A stretch of DNA of 64,000 nucleotides from Komagataella phaffii GS115 (taxonomy: Eukaryota > Ascomycota > Pichiomycetes > Pichiales > Pichiaceae): NCBI RefSeq assembly GCF_000027005.1, contig NC_012966.1, positions 248,001 through 312,000 on the forward strand, in the 5' to 3' direction. Below, piece after piece: positions 28,239 to 39,511 of the stretch. Position 1 is the stretch's first letter; the number at the start of each line of letters is the position of its first letter. A model generated the notes under the pieces. That model was not told where the DNA came from. It saw only the letters and a list, made by a program, of their open reading frames with translations, and searched no databases. The position numbers were made by a program, and so were the translations under genes.

Positions 28239-30059
28239 TTACCACCAATCAGAACCAGACGATTGTTGAGTAGTGTTGCTGCTTGGAGCACTACCGTAGA
28301 AGTTAGAACCACCGAAGTAACCACTTCCTCCATTAGCCCTACCATAAGTTTGGGAACTTGGCTGAGGCGGGTAGTTAGAAGATCTTCTGAAATCTTTTCC
28401 GTAAGCGTTTCTTCCGCCTCTTCCACCTCTGGCTCCGCCTCTACCCATAGTAGCTTCTCTGGAAAGGGCGCTCAGGAATTGAGGAACTTCTTGGTTAGCC
28501 TCGGTTAACAGTTCAATTAAACCCTTGATCAGGTTCTTGTTACCGCGGTTAACGAATGCAGTGGCAATACCAACATTACCAGCACGACCGGTACGACCAA
28601 TACGATGGACGTAATCGTCAATGTCAGCTGGTAGATCGTAGTTGACAACGTGTGTGACATTTGGAATGTCTAAACCTCTGGCGGCAACTGCAGTGGCAAC
28701 CAAAATTGGAGCAGCACCAGATTTAAATAAGTGAAGAGCATGCTCTCTCTCTTGTTGTGTTCTGTCACCATGAATGGAGGTGGCAGGGAAGTTTCTTGTG
28801 ACTAAGAAGTGGGACAAAGTGTCTGCCATTCTCTTTGTTTCAACAAAGATAAGGGTCAGACCTTCCTTTATGTCGTCTGAAGAGGACAAAATGTCCAGCA
28901 AGACGGATTTCTTTTCGTCGTCTTCGACAGAAAGAACTCTTTGTGTAATGTTCTCGGATGTGGAACCAACACGACCGACTGAAAGGAAAATGTAGTCCTT
29001 CAGGAAGTCCTTGGCCAATAACTGAATATCTCTAGGGAAAGTAGCAGAGAACATGAGGGTGTGTCTCTCATTGACAGAAGGCATATCACAACCTTGGACA
29101 ATGTGTCTAATCTGTGGTTCGAAACCCATATCCAACATTCTGTCAGCCTCATCCAAAATGAGGTATTTAATCTTAGCAAGCGATATCTTTCCACGTTCTA
29201 AAAGATCACTCAATCTACCAGGAGTGGCGACCAAAAGATCACAACCGAGGATTAAGTCTTCCATTTGGTCACGGATGTTAGCACCACCATATACTACGCA
29301 AGGTCTCATCCATGATCTGTAGGCAAACTTCTTAGCCTCATCGTAGATCTGGGAGACCAGCTCTCTTGTTGGAGCCATGACTAAAATAGTTGGATAGGCT
29401 CTGTGCTTGCGGAAAACGGTCTCCGACTCGACTTCGATAGGTGCTGGGCCTGTTTGGAAACACTCAGATAAAACGGGGAATAAGAATCCACCAGTCTTAC
29501 CGGAACCGGTCTGGGCACAAGCCATAAGATCTCTGTGATTAGAAACGATTGGGACGGAGTATTTTTGCACTGGAGTAGGCTTAGTAAACCTGGAAAGTTT
29601 AATGTTTTCCAATAACAGCTCGTCCAAAGGAGGGCTGGTGAATTGGGTGATTGGTTCAGGGACGTCTTCACCGGTGGCTTCGACTGGGATATCGTCGTAG
29701 TTGTCAAAGTTCAAACCGGACGACTGGAAGGATGGATCCTCTGGAGTTCCAAACATCTTTAATTCCAGTTCTTCGTCTTTTGGAGCAGGGACGTGTTTAC
29801 CTTGAACCCAACGGCCTTGGCCTCTTGTGGGCCCTCTTCCTCTGCCGCCTCTGAAGTTCATCCCGTTTCTGCCGCCGCCACGGCCAGCAGAGAAGTTATC
29901 TCTTCCTCTGCCACCGAAACCGCCACCACGGGATCCATTGTTTGCAAAAGCCGAGGACCCTTGACCGTTTCTTCTGTGTGGTGGGACGTAGTTGCTCTTG
30001 GACTGACGGCCACCTTCGTTAACATTTAAGTTGTTCATTGAATCTTCTAATTCAGACAT
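28239..30059 (-). CDS. DED1: DED1, DEAD-box RNA helicase for translation initiation
   Basis: 606 residues (S. cerevisiae Ded1 is 604). ATP-dependent RNA helicase that helps 43S scanning through structured leaders; cytoplasmic, in P-bodies and stress granules. N-terminal Arg-Gly-rich region with an NYVPPHRR motif, Q-motif with FTKPTPVQK, Walker [13 protein letters not shown] box [20 protein letters not shown] motif FSATFPRDI, and motif [13 protein letters not shown]. The Gly/Asn/Ser-rich tail ends in DWW, which matches Ded1/DDX3 proteins. Strong codon bias. Convergent with RPL3; promoter shared with NAM8. Confidence 0.98.
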   Translation of the reverse strand: MSELEDSMNNLNVNEGGRQSKSNYVPPHRRNGQGSSAFANNGSRGGGFGGRGRDNFSAGRGGGRNGMNFRGGRGRGPTRGQGRWVQGKHVPAPKDEELELKMFGTPEDPSFQSSGLNFDNYDDIPVEATGEDVPEPITQFTSPPLDELLLENIKLSRFTKPTPVQKYSVPIVSNHRDLMACAQTGSGKTGGFLFPVLSECFQTGPAPIEVESETVFRKHRAYPTILVMAPTRELVSQIYDEAKKFAYRSWMRPCVVYGGANIRDQMEDLILGCDLLVATPGRLSDLLERGKISLAKIKYLILDEADRMLDMGFEPQIRHIVQGCDMPSVNERHTLMFSATFPRDIQLLAKDFLKDYIFLSVGRVGSTSENITQRVLSVEDDEKKSVLLDILSSSDDIKEGLTLIFVETKRMADTLSHFLVTRNFPATSIHGDRTQQEREHALHLFKSGAAPILVATAVAARGLDIPNVTHVVNYDLPADIDDYVHRIGRTGRAGNVGIATAFVNRGNKNLIKGLIELLTEANQEVPQFLSALSREATMGRGGARGGRGGRNAYGKDFRRSSNYPPQPSSQTYGRANGGSGYFGGSNFYGSAPSSNTTQQSSGSDWW

Positions 30060-30196
30060 ATTGTAAATATTTCTTTATGATATATTATATGGACAAGACT
30101 AGAGTTTTTTTTTCTTTTCCTTTCATAGAGAGCTGAAAAAAAAGAAATCAGAGAAAAATTTTACTTCGTGCACTACACATAAACACACGAGCAACG

Positions 30197-30207
30197 TTAC
30201 CCGGGTA
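30197..30207. promoter_or_regulatory. Reb1-type site within TACCCGGGTA palindrome
   Basis: TTACCCGGGTA contains the Reb1 core TTACCCG and a perfect 10-bp palindrome. It lies about 140 bp upstream of DED1 and 370 bp upstream of NAM8 in their 513 bp divergent spacer. Reb1 sites commonly define nucleosome-free promoters in yeasts; binding is inferred. Apart from this and T-rich tracts next to DED1, nothing else is evident in the spacer. Confidence 0.45.
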
Positions 30208-30572
30208 GTTCTAGAGGGTTCGGCGAAGTTTTGGAGGGCTGCAGATGGATAGAAGTTACGATTATCTGGTGACACGGGAACAAGGCACAAAATCCGGAAA
30301 ACACCAAGGAGATTTGAACCAATTGGGAGACAAGTAATAACTTGACCTGGACGTTATGGGGAGCAGCTATGAATAGTCTTTCGCGCTGCACTGTTCCCAG
30401 TGGCAAGTAGGTAATAGGTCAGCAGACGGAAACGACGCGGGTGGGAGAGTGGTGTTACTATTAGGAAAACTGTTCTCGCGAGGAACCTTATTGTGTGCTA
30501 TGGTACATCTGAGATCGTTTGCGTAGACCATATTGATACCATCTCATCTCTTGGAAGTTTCACGATTTTCCA

Positions 30573-31709
30573 ATGTCCCAACAGTACTCTGGTTATGGAC
30601 AGCAGCAACAGCAGCAGAGGCAGAACCTCTTCCAGGTCTGGATGGGTGATCTTCTCCCATCGTGGGAAGAAGACACAATCAGGCAGATCTGGCTATCTGT
30701 AGACCCATCTCTATCTGAAAAGATACATTCCATAAGGGTGATAAAGGATAAAACTCCCAACCTTGCAAAGCTCAACAATAACCCAGGCTATTGTTTTTTG
30801 AGGTTCACGGACTATGACACCGCCAATGAGCTTATAACTAATTATCAAGGTAAACCTATACCCAACCATAAAGATAAATTTTTCAAACTCAACTGGGCCT
30901 CCTCTCACACGCAGAACCAGCAACAACAACAAGGATATCAGAATACACAGGATAGCTCCAACAGGACTCAGGAAAACTCGATATTTGTAGGCGATCTTGC
31001 TCAAGGAGTCACGGATACAATGCTGCTGGATGCCTTCAAGAAAAATTATCCCTCCGCATTTTCTGCCCGTATCATGATAGATTCACAGACAGGAAAGACA
31101 AGAGGATTTGGATTCGTTAAATTCAGAGACATTCAAGAGCTCAACAAGGCATTGATAGAAATGCAGGGATTTGTGCTTAACGGCCGTCCCATCAGAGTTT
31201 CCACTGCCGGTAGAAGCACCAGTAACACTAATGGGGGTCAGCTCAAACAATCAGTACAACAATCATCTACAGCTCCATCCTCATCGGGGTCCCAATCCTA
31301 CGGCTTTGGAAATAGGCTTGTCATTCCGCCGCTACCATTGGCTCCACCTTTAAACCCAGCTTCTGACCCTAACAATACGGCATTAAGTGTAACCAATATT
31401 GATGAATTAACCGAGCAAAAAGAACTTTGGGAGTATTTTCAACCTTTTGGCAAAATTGTTCTTTTCAAACAAACATCCAAGGAAAGTGCTATTGTTGTGT
31501 ATGCTGATAGATTAGGCGCAGAATTGGCCGTCAGAGAGATGAATGGTTGTCAAGTAGGGTTTTCACGCATAGTCGTTAAATGGGGTGAATCTCCTGTCAA
31601 ACCACCTGAAAACAACTCTGACTACCCATTGACCAAAGATAACGTTCAAAACGAGTTCCAATTGAACGAGAATTTCCTAAAAAATCGTAATTATGATTTA
31701 ATATTGTAA
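30573..31709 (+). CDS. NAM8: NAM8-like three-RRM RNA-binding protein (U1 snRNP, TIA-1 family)
   Basis: 378 residues with three RNA-recognition motifs at about 20-109, 136-211 and 270-338. RRM1 opens VWMGDLLPSWEEDTIRQIW, very close to Nam8's YMGDLDPTWDKNTVRQIW. RRM2 has SIFVGDLAQGVTD and RNP1 RGFGFVKF. RRM3 has ALSVTNIDELTEQ. Gln-rich linkers are present. Nam8 is a U1 snRNP component that stabilises weak 5' splice sites and is needed for meiotic splicing. NGR1 is the alternative paralogue, but RRM1 favours NAM8. Convergent with the complex I gene. Confidence 0.82.
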   Translation: MSQQYSGYGQQQQQQRQNLFQVWMGDLLPSWEEDTIRQIWLSVDPSLSEKIHSIRVIKDKTPNLAKLNNNPGYCFLRFTDYDTANELITNYQGKPIPNHKDKFFKLNWASSHTQNQQQQQGYQNTQDSSNRTQENSIFVGDLAQGVTDTMLLDAFKKNYPSAFSARIMIDSQTGKTRGFGFVKFRDIQELNKALIEMQGFVLNGRPIRVSTAGRSTSNTNGGQLKQSVQQSSTAPSSSGSQSYGFGNRLVIPPLPLAPPLNPASDPNNTALSVTNIDELTEQKELWEYFQPFGKIVLFKQTSKESAIVVYADRLGAELAVREMNGCQVGFSRIVVKWGESPVKPPENNSDYPLTKDNVQNEFQLNENFLKNRNYDLIL

Positions 31710-31767
31710 AGGCAGCAAATGTATAATATATGAATAAAAAAATAAATAATCAAGACTGAACAATTCG

Positions 31768-32238
31768 TTAGATGCTCTTGTCAATCTTGGCAGCATACAA
31801 CAGAGTGTCCTCTTCAGACGACGCACCAAGGTCTTTGGCAAGTCCACTGAAGGGATAATTTCTTGGGTTAGCTGGCTTCTCGGGGTACAACCCACCAATA
31901 TAAATGACACTACTGAACACTGCCAATACCCCGAAGAAAGTTCCAAACCATTTCAAGGCAATAGAATCTTGTACGAAATCAAAATGGTCAGGGGCCCACA
32001 TGTCTAGATCGTCTTGCTGTGGATGTAAAGGTTCGTTAAAGTTTCTCTTATTGGCTTGGTCATCATATTTCAAGTATGGATCTCTTTTCTGTAGGTTCTC
32101 TGGTTTTAGTCTTGGGTAGTCACCATAGGAATAATTCTTTGGAATGAAGTGAGGCAAAAAGGACTTGTTTCTAATGAAAACACTGCTACTTGTAATGCTG
32201 TTTGTCTTGCCTGCCAACCTGTATGCTTGTCTCAACAT
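31768..32238 (-). CDS. NADH:ubiquinone oxidoreductase (complex I) subunit NDUFB8/NIAM
   Basis: 156 residues. The N-terminus (MLRQAYRLAGKTNSITSSSVFIRN) is Arg/Ser-rich without acidic residues, a likely mitochondrial presequence. The central block YGDYPRLKPENLQKRDPYLKYDDQANKRNFNEPLH matches the YP-x-L ... Y-D-x-x-x-R-R-N-F-x-E-P-x-H pattern of NDUFB8 (ASHI). One membrane helix at about 95-117 (ALKWFGTFFGVLAVFSSVIYIGGLY) fits an accessory subunit of the membrane arm. Complex I is missing from Saccharomyces but present in Komagataella, so this is a good lineage marker. Confidence 0.82.
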   Translation of the reverse strand: MLRQAYRLAGKTNSITSSSVFIRNKSFLPHFIPKNYSYGDYPRLKPENLQKRDPYLKYDDQANKRNFNEPLHPQQDDLDMWAPDHFDFVQDSIALKWFGTFFGVLAVFSSVIYIGGLYPEKPANPRNYPFSGLAKDLGASSEEDTLLYAAKIDKSI

Positions 32239-32512
32239 GTTGTGCTGTAGGGTGGAATCTCCTCTTGGTGCTTTAACCTAATCCGTTTTTCCTATTGGGT
32301 GTGTGGGTGACGAGCGAGAAGGTGAAGTTGAGTCGTGTCCAAACAAAATAATGTTTCTCCTATGGTGTGCGCCACTCAAACTCATTGCTCGTCTCAACTT
32401 CTACACGCATCGACATCAACATCAAATCACACACTCTTGGGTTCAATTCGGAAGTCTTCAAAAGAACATCACGAACTTGTATTTCATTTATTGAACACGT
32501 GTTCCATTTGAA

Positions 32513-35500
32513 ATGCCTAGAAGTTTAGCAAGGCTGCGTTCCACAGATAACTTGCCAACTCGCAGCTCCTCACCAGATACGGATTCTCCTGGTGCAAATG
32601 GTGGAAAGATAAGGGCAATATCTGAGGTACAATCTGATAACGAAAGTGCTGCGACTAAAAGAAGGCGAACTAGGCTTCGGTCAAGAGATTCTCCCGTTAA
32701 TTATTCATTAAAAAGTTATAAAAGGGTTAGTGCTCGCCCTAATGACGCACATCCTAGTTACCTGAAGGAATCTGATAAACCTTTAGAATCAGTATTGAAA
32801 CACATTGACCAGAACTTACCAAAGGAACAAGCAGACAAGTTGCACAAGGAGAACTTGTGCGATATTTTACAAGCACAGGAAAAAACTTTGGATGAGCTTT
32901 TCGTATTGCAAAACTTTACATTTTTGACTGATTTTGATCAGATCAATAGATCGAGTGAAATTTACCGTGCATTGATAGATGAAAATAATCTCTGGAACAC
33001 ATTAGCACCCGAGAACGTCAATGGTCGTGGTACAAAAAGGGTACATTCTCGACGAAGAGCTACAAGCAATTTATCAGGGCAAGAGAGTAAGCTAATAGAA
33101 GAAGTTCAAGACATGCTACTTGAACGACGGAGGCGATTGAAAACTAGTGCTGGAAAAACAAATGGCATTTCTCAAACTCACCCAAAGAAAACAAATAAGC
33201 ATCAAGTATTTGAGACTAGTATTTCAAAGAAAGCAGTTGTTTCCAGACCAACGTCTGTGTCGGAGCACAGAGGAAAGAAAGCACGCAAACACATGGAAGA
33301 AAAAGTTCACGCCCAACAACAAGAGAGCGATGAACAATCGGGTTCTGATGACACAATGCAGCATGGAGAGGATAGTGAAACAGTTAGTTCACTCAGTGAC
33401 TCTCCAGTTGAGCAATCATCTTTAGGCCATCTACCAAAAAAGGTTCATTTAAATTTTACAATTCCTAAGCAAATAGTGACACATCCTGATCACTTAACTA
33501 AGCCAGAATATGGTGGCAATTTAGGGAACCTACTAGCCTCTTTTTATTCCTTAGACGACGACATGGAGCCTTCCCAATTTCAAGACTATATCAGTCTGCA
33601 AAGGGATTTGGTCGAACGAATTCGCAAAGGTGTCAATGACAAGTTCCTCAAAATTGATTACAGCGAGAATGTTAATAAACCTCACGTTCAGGGTACAACT
33701 CGAGAACCAACAATGATTAAGCTGAACTCGGTGCATCATAGATACAAGGACCCTTTCAGAACACAACTTTTTCCACATTTGCATTATGACCATCTTCTAG
33801 CTCATGGAGTTTTCTACTCTAAGTTACTACATGATAGGAGAGTTTCTCGTATTCAAAAGGCAAAAAAAGTCGCTAATATGATCGATAGTCATTTCAAGAA
33901 ACTCTCTCAATCAAAAGAAAGGGAAGAGAAAGAAAACCAGATTCGAGTCATAAAATTAGCTCGAAGGGTGGCCAAACTGGTAAAGAATAGATGGCTACAA
34001 GCGGAGAAGGTTTTTAGGATATTAGAAGACAGAGAAAAGGAGAAAGAGAGAATCAAGGAGAGCAAACAACATTTGTCTAAGATTTTGGAACACTCCACCC
34101 AACTTCTTGAGGCGCAAATGAACCGTGCAACTTCAGCAAGTGCTTCAGAATTGCCATCAGCTTCAGGTTCAGATATTGGAAGCTCTACTAATACAGATGA
34201 TGAGAACATGAGCACATCTAACGATGAAGAAGAAGAAGATGCGAATGATGAGAAACATATGAAAGTAGACTCCTCACAAGATGATTCGAATCTTACTGTT
34301 GAGGAGTTAAGAGAGAAATACAAGCATTTGAGCCATGTCAATAACGAAGAGGAGATCGTTGAAGACCAAAACATTGAGCTCACTGCTGAAGAAAAAAGAC
34401 TGTTGGACGAAGAAACGAAAAAAGTAAATCCTTTATTTGACAGTGACGATGAATCTGAGTCTGAAATTTCCGAAGATTCTGAGGACATGAGTATGGAATC
34501 GATTACTGACGAGGATGATCAAAACGGAGGTACTGATCTCAATGGTTCTTCGGGGCTAGCTTCATTATTTGGCCAAGTTAAAGAAGAAGAAGATTCCGAT
34601 GACGAATCGGTTAAAAGTGATATTGAAGAATCGGATCAGGAAGAAAAAATCAAAGTAGAAAAGCACAATATTCTGTCTTCCAACTCTGACTCTGTTGTTA
34701 CCAAAAAATCAAAAAGTGAAGCATCTGATGAGTTTACGAACGAGCAAGTCAATTCGGTTATCGATGTTCCCGTTCCTCATCTCTTACGTGGTACTCTCAG
34801 AGTATACCAGAAACAGGGTCTCAATTGGTTGGCATCCTTGTACAATAACAATACTAATGGTATTCTCGCAGATGAAATGGGCCTTGGTAAAACGATACAG
34901 ACAATTGCACTCTTATCCTATCTTGCATGCGAAAAGCATGTATGGGGACCTCATTTGATTATTGTCCCCACTTCAGTGATGCTTAATTGGGAGATGGAGT
35001 TCAAGAGATTTGCTCCAGGTTTCAAAGTCATGACATATTATGGAAACCCTCAGCAAAGAAAAGAAAAGAGAAGAGGATGGAACAAACCAGATTCTTTCCA
35101 CATGTGTATCACATCGTATCAACTTGTTATCCAGGATCACTTTGTGTTTAGAAGAAAAAAGTGGAAATATATGATTCTTGATGAAGCTCACAATATTAAA
35201 AACTTTCGTTCGCAGAGGTGGCAGGCATTATTGAACTTCAACACAGAACATAGACTTTTACTTACTGGTACTCCATTGCAGAATAACATTATGGAGTTGT
35301 GGTCTTTGCTGTACTTTTTGATGCCTTCAAGCAAAGCTGACAACAAACAATCCATGCCAGCAGGATTTGCCAATCTGGATGATTTTCAAAGATGGTTTGG
35401 AAAGCCAGTGGACAAAATGATCGAAGCAGGAGACGCATTGGCTGATCAGGAGACAAAAGCAACTGTTTCAAAACTGCATCAAGTTTTGCGACCATACTTA

Positions 35501-37264
35501 CTGAGAAGGCTCAAAGCAGATGTTGAAAAGCAAATGCCAGCAAAGTATGAACACATAGTTTACTGCAGACTTTCAAAGAGGCAACGATTCTTGTATGATG
35601 ATTTCATGTCCCGAGCTCAGACAAAGGAGACTTTGGCATCAGGAAATTTTCTCTCTATCATTAACTGTTTGATGCAATTACGAAAAGTTTGTAATCATCC
35701 AGATCTGTTTGAGGTTCGCCCAGTGGTTACGTCCTGGGTCTTGGAGAAAGCTGTGGCTACTGACTTTGAGCCAAAAGATTTGCTCATCAGAAGGAAATTA
35801 CGAGATCGGGATGCAGTTGATTTGCAAGTATTGAATTTACTACCTTCACATAACGATTTGAATCTCTCAACTCACACGGTCGCTTCTACGGCGCATTTGA
35901 ACGCCAATGCTCATCTTTCGAATCACATTCGGGAAATCGAAAAGGTAGTAAAAACTCCCGTTCCAGAGAACTATTATGATTTCCAAAGTTATTACAGGTA
36001 TCTCAAGTACAAAGAACAACAAGATGCTTTGGACCATTCAACTCACGCACTGTATTTGAACCGACTAAGATGCGAAAGACGTCCTATTTATGGAAAGAAC
36101 ACTCTAGACCTCTTAAAAGTGGTCAATCACACAGATAAACCCCTCAAAATGACGGATGACAGGGTCCTGAGCGAGGCCTTTGACGACATGTTTACTACAA
36201 TAGAAGAACGATCCATAAAGATGAAAGACATTTTTGAGAAGTACGCTTTTGTTACTCCACCAGTTGTTTGCCTCAATATGAATGATGTTGCTATTAATTC
36301 TGGACTGAATGGCTATCTGCGTACTGTTGATAATGGAATAAGTAATCCTTTCCACCAGCTCCAGACCAAGTTGTCAATTGCATTTCCAGATAAAAGCTTA
36401 CTACAATACGATTGTGGTAAGCTACAAAAATTGGCATCTTTGTTACTGGAACTAAAATCAAATGGACATCGGGCTCTGATATTCACTCAGATGACCAAAG
36501 TCTTGGATATTTTGGAACAATTTTTGAACATTCAGGGGTATAGATATATGCGACTTGACGGAGCTACTAAGATTGAAGACAGACAGGTTCTTACCGAAAG
36601 GTTCAATAAGGATGATAGAATAACCTGTTTCATTTTGTCTACGCGGTCCGGAGGGCTGGGGATTAATTTGACTGGTGCTGACACTGTTATCTTCTATGAT
36701 TCGGATTGGAACCCAGCGATGGATAAGCAATGCCAAGACAGGTGTCATAGAATCGGTCAGACTAGGGACGTTCATATCTACAGATTCGTTTCTGAGTACA
36801 CTATTGAATCTAACATTTTGAAAAAAGCCAATCAGAAACGGCAACTCGACAACGTCATTATTCAAGAGGGTGATTTCACTACAGATTACTTTGGTAAACT
36901 CTCCTATAAAGACCTGCTTGGTGAAGAGGTCAGCAATGAAGATGATTCACCTTTACTCATATCAGGAGTCGATGAGAATTCGAAGAGCTTCACAAAAGTA
37001 CTGACCCAGGCTGAAGATGCAGACGACGCAGCTGCTGCAAATGAAGCCATGAAGGAAGTTGAATTAGATAACGAAGACTTTGTGGAAGCTGATCCTTCGA
37101 GGCAAGAATCAGTCTCGAAGTCGAATACACCTCAGCTAGAGGAAGATGCTGTCAGTATTGAGCCAGCGTCTAGCACATTGACTATGGAGGAAGACGAATA
37201 CGAGGAAGGCCATATTGATGAGTATATGATAAGATATATAGCATCCGGCATGTATTGGGACTAA
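32513..37264 (+). CDS. SWR1: SWR1, H2A.Z-depositing Snf2-family ATPase
   Basis: 1583 residues, slightly longer than S. cerevisiae Swr1 (1514). Catalytic subunit of SWR-C, which replaces H2A-H2B with H2A.Z-H2B in promoter nucleosomes. Order: disordered N-terminus, HSA-type actin/Arp-binding helix at about 410-520 (HHRYKDPFRTQLFPHLHYDHLLAHG then a long charged helix), acidic stretches to about 730, Walker [10 protein letters not shown] at about 786, DEAH box LDEAHNIKN at about 888, then the long insertion between helicase lobes (about 1070-1300) that is diagnostic for the INO80/SWR1 class, and motif VI QDRCHRIGQ at about 1412. Its substrate H2A.Z (HTZ1) is also in this window. Confidence 0.96.
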   Translation: MPRSLARLRSTDNLPTRSSSPDTDSPGANGGKIRAISEVQSDNESAATKRRRTRLRSRDSPVNYSLKSYKRVSARPNDAHPSYLKESDKPLESVLKHIDQNLPKEQADKLHKENLCDILQAQEKTLDELFVLQNFTFLTDFDQINRSSEIYRALIDENNLWNTLAPENVNGRGTKRVHSRRRATSNLSGQESKLIEEVQDMLLERRRRLKTSAGKTNGISQTHPKKTNKHQVFETSISKKAVVSRPTSVSEHRGKKARKHMEEKVHAQQQESDEQSGSDDTMQHGEDSETVSSLSDSPVEQSSLGHLPKKVHLNFTIPKQIVTHPDHLTKPEYGGNLGNLLASFYSLDDDMEPSQFQDYISLQRDLVERIRKGVNDKFLKIDYSENVNKPHVQGTTREPTMIKLNSVHHRYKDPFRTQLFPHLHYDHLLAHGVFYSKLLHDRRVSRIQKAKKVANMIDSHFKKLSQSKEREEKENQIRVIKLARRVAKLVKNRWLQAEKVFRILEDREKEKERIKESKQHLSKILEHSTQLLEAQMNRATSASASELPSASGSDIGSSTNTDDENMSTSNDEEEEDANDEKHMKVDSSQDDSNLTVEELREKYKHLSHVNNEEEIVEDQNIELTAEEKRLLDEETKKVNPLFDSDDESESEISEDSEDMSMESITDEDDQNGGTDLNGSSGLASLFGQVKEEEDSDDESVKSDIEESDQEEKIKVEKHNILSSNSDSVVTKKSKSEASDEFTNEQVNSVIDVPVPHLLRGTLRVYQKQGLNWLASLYNNNTNGILADEMGLGKTIQTIALLSYLACEKHVWGPHLIIVPTSVMLNWEMEFKRFAPGFKVMTYYGNPQQRKEKRRGWNKPDSFHMCITSYQLVIQDHFVFRRKKWKYMILDEAHNIKNFRSQRWQALLNFNTEHRLLLTGTPLQNNIMELWSLLYFLMPSSKADNKQSMPAGFANLDDFQRWFGKPVDKMIEAGDALADQETKATVSKLHQVLRPYLLRRLKADVEKQMPAKYEHIVYCRLSKRQRFLYDDFMSRAQTKETLASGNFLSIINCLMQLRKVCNHPDLFEVRPVVTSWVLEKAVATDFEPKDLLIRRKLRDRDAVDLQVLNLLPSHNDLNLSTHTVASTAHLNANAHLSNHIREIEKVVKTPVPENYYDFQSYYRYLKYKEQQDALDHSTHALYLNRLRCERRPIYGKNTLDLLKVVNHTDKPLKMTDDRVLSEAFDDMFTTIEERSIKMKDIFEKYAFVTPPVVCLNMNDVAINSGLNGYLRTVDNGISNPFHQLQTKLSIAFPDKSLLQYDCGKLQKLASLLLELKSNGHRALIFTQMTKVLDILEQFLNIQGYRYMRLDGATKIEDRQVLTERFNKDDRITCFILSTRSGGLGINLTGADTVIFYDSDWNPAMDKQCQDRCHRIGQTRDVHIYRFVSEYTIESNILKKANQKRQLDNVIIQEGDFTTDYFGKLSYKDLLGEEVSNEDDSPLLISGVDENSKSFTKVLTQAEDADDAAAANEAMKEVELDNEDFVEADPSRQESVSKSNTPQLEEDAVSIEPASSTLTMEEDEYEEGHIDEYMIRYIASGMYWD

Positions 37265-37296
37265 TGAATATATGATGACATAAATTTAGTACTTCT

Positions 37297-39262
37297 CTAA
37301 TATTTATTCATCTTTTTAAAGAAGGAACTAAAAACGGAGGAAGTTTTTCGACGTAGAGAGAAACTTGATTCGCCATCATAAGAGCAAACGGTATACCGTT
37401 TAGTTAAAAGTGAGTTTGGAACACTTGCTGTAACTGGTTTTTTTGAGCCTGGTTGTCTTTCTGTAGTAAGAAATTCTTTACTCTTAAAATTTGGTGTTGA
37501 ACTGGGTCTGCTGAGATCGGAAATGTGAGGTCTGTTGCTAAGTCGAATACTCTTTAAATTAATGGTACTCCTTATATTATTTCTAAATTCAGACATTGTA
37601 TCCTTTTTTGTTAATGGAAGTTGTGGTGACCAAAAGAGTCCCAATTGGGTTTCAAAATGCACTCGCTGAGATCTACGGATTAGAATAGTTTGGCAATTGT
37701 TGGAGGGAAAAAAGGATAGATCTCTGGTGGCATAATCTGAATTCAAGTCGTTGATATCTTTGAAATGCGCAACGCTAAAGTATGTGACGCTTCTGAAATA
37801 GCATTCAGTTCTCTGTTCTTCAGTTGAATTATCTAAATCCAGATCATATGGGATTATCAAGGATGGATAATAGCTCATTAGGGAAACATTATCGTTTCGG
37901 GCCATATGGGAAACTCTATAATCAAACGGATAGGGACCGTTAACGTGGAATATTAGCAGCTCTAACTGTTCCAGCCATAAATCATATTCCTCTTGGTTCA
38001 TGCAGATGAAAAGAACCTCATAGAGAGAGAAATCATGTTCCACTATCAACTTGAGATAAAACGGATAATCAGTTGAAAGGCCTTCTTGAACGATGTTGGT
38101 TTCAGGAGTCAACAGCCTACAAACGGACAGGGGTATGATGAAGCTGATCTTGAAACTGATGTTCTTCTCTGGTTTGATTAGGATTAAATGAGACTTAAAC
38201 AGGACGCAGCCCAAATAGCCAGCTTTTAACCCCAGTTTAGTATTATAAATGGCATATAACCCTCCACACATTATCAATCTTCCAAATACTTTCATTATGT
38301 TTCCCATAGTATCGTACTTCAGGGGTATATTCATCTTCTCATTGTTTCCACGAGTTCTATTCAAGACTTGAGTCAAAGAACTAGTCAGGTCCATATCGTT
38401 TTCAAGAATAAATCCGTTATTCAGGTCATTTAAAGCATCCTTAATTTCAGAAAATATTATGTTTAGTTCGTCTAGACCGCTTGTATCTCTTGGGAACGTT
38501 AAAAGAATGTTCTCAAGAATGAGCCTATATTTTCCCAACCTTGCCACAGGTTTGTGGAGCAAGGAGTTGGCAGAAAGATCTGAGCACAGTAGCTTGTTGT
38601 CAGGAATGGTAAGCAGGTTACTTATATCATTTTGGAGTGAACTTTCAAAGGTTGAAAGATCAAACTGATTCAGAAGGGAAGAAACCATTGGGAAGAGAGT
38701 GAAGAAATCATGGTACAGAGGTTTACAAATGGCTTGAGATAAAATCACTTGTAACAGTCTGGATATATTGTCGGTACTTAAAGCCTCTGTGATTAATTCC
38801 TCATTGACGTAGGGTCCAGCTGAGTACCTCTGAGGGAAGCCAAACAATTCTGATTCTTCATAAAAAGAGATTGGATAGATTTTCCTTAAAGATTCCAGAC
38901 ATACCGAATGCTGATTGATTATCAAGTTTAACAAACGGTTCAAGTTATAGAAGGGAGGAGAATCAGGGATCTTTGTCATAATAGGGGTGGAAAAGTATTC
39001 GAAGAATAGTTTCAGATACACCACATAGGCCGTTTCTGTTAAAATCAACTCTTCTACGCAGTTGAGCCGTTTCACCAAATGAGAGTCTAACGGGAGAGGA
39101 TTTTTCCAAACTTCAGGTAGTTTTTTGAATACTTGAAGGACTACTATGTTTATCTAATGAAAATTTGCTGAGTAAAGGGGACAAAGAGCTGATGGAATTA
39201 AGCAAGTAGCCATGTGTAGTATCCTCTAGGAATAATGGTGAGTTATCTGAGCTACTGTCCAT
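37297..39262 (-). CDS. Dbl-homology (RhoGEF) protein with PH-like region (one apparent frameshift)
   Basis: The DH domain starts at KRLNCVEELILTETAYVVYLKLF, the typical first helix of Dbl GEFs, and runs for about 200 residues. A PH-like region follows (LMCGGLYAIYNTKLGLKAGYLGCVLFKSHLILIKPEKN). The tail is Ser/Arg-rich and basic. GEFs of this class activate Rho/Cdc42 GTPases at sites of polarised growth; the target is not readable. The DH frame has no ATG: it is preceded by LPEVWKNPLPLDSHL, while an ATG at 39262 opens MDSSSDNSPLFLEDTTHGYL in another frame. Removing one base of the T6 run at 39121-39126 (A6 in the gene) joins them as one 654-residue protein. Sequence error is likely. I cannot assign it to Rom2, Tus1, Fus2 or Cdc24. 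Confidence 0.78.
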
Positions 39263-39511
39263 CTGATCATAACTGTGAAGGTCTTAAATAGCCATAATAA
39301 GGAGGAGATAAACAAAAAGCAATATTGGTGTTGTTGTACCTCACTCAGGTGACACAAAGTGGGAACAAAATGATAACGTCCCATACCCTTTACAGAGAGA
39401 AAGTAACGAGAAACAAATTTTTTAAATAAACATTTCATGTTAAGAATAGTCCTAAATTTTTGATCCCTGTACAATTGATCCACTGCTTGTACATCTTTAC
39501 ACAAATATTGC

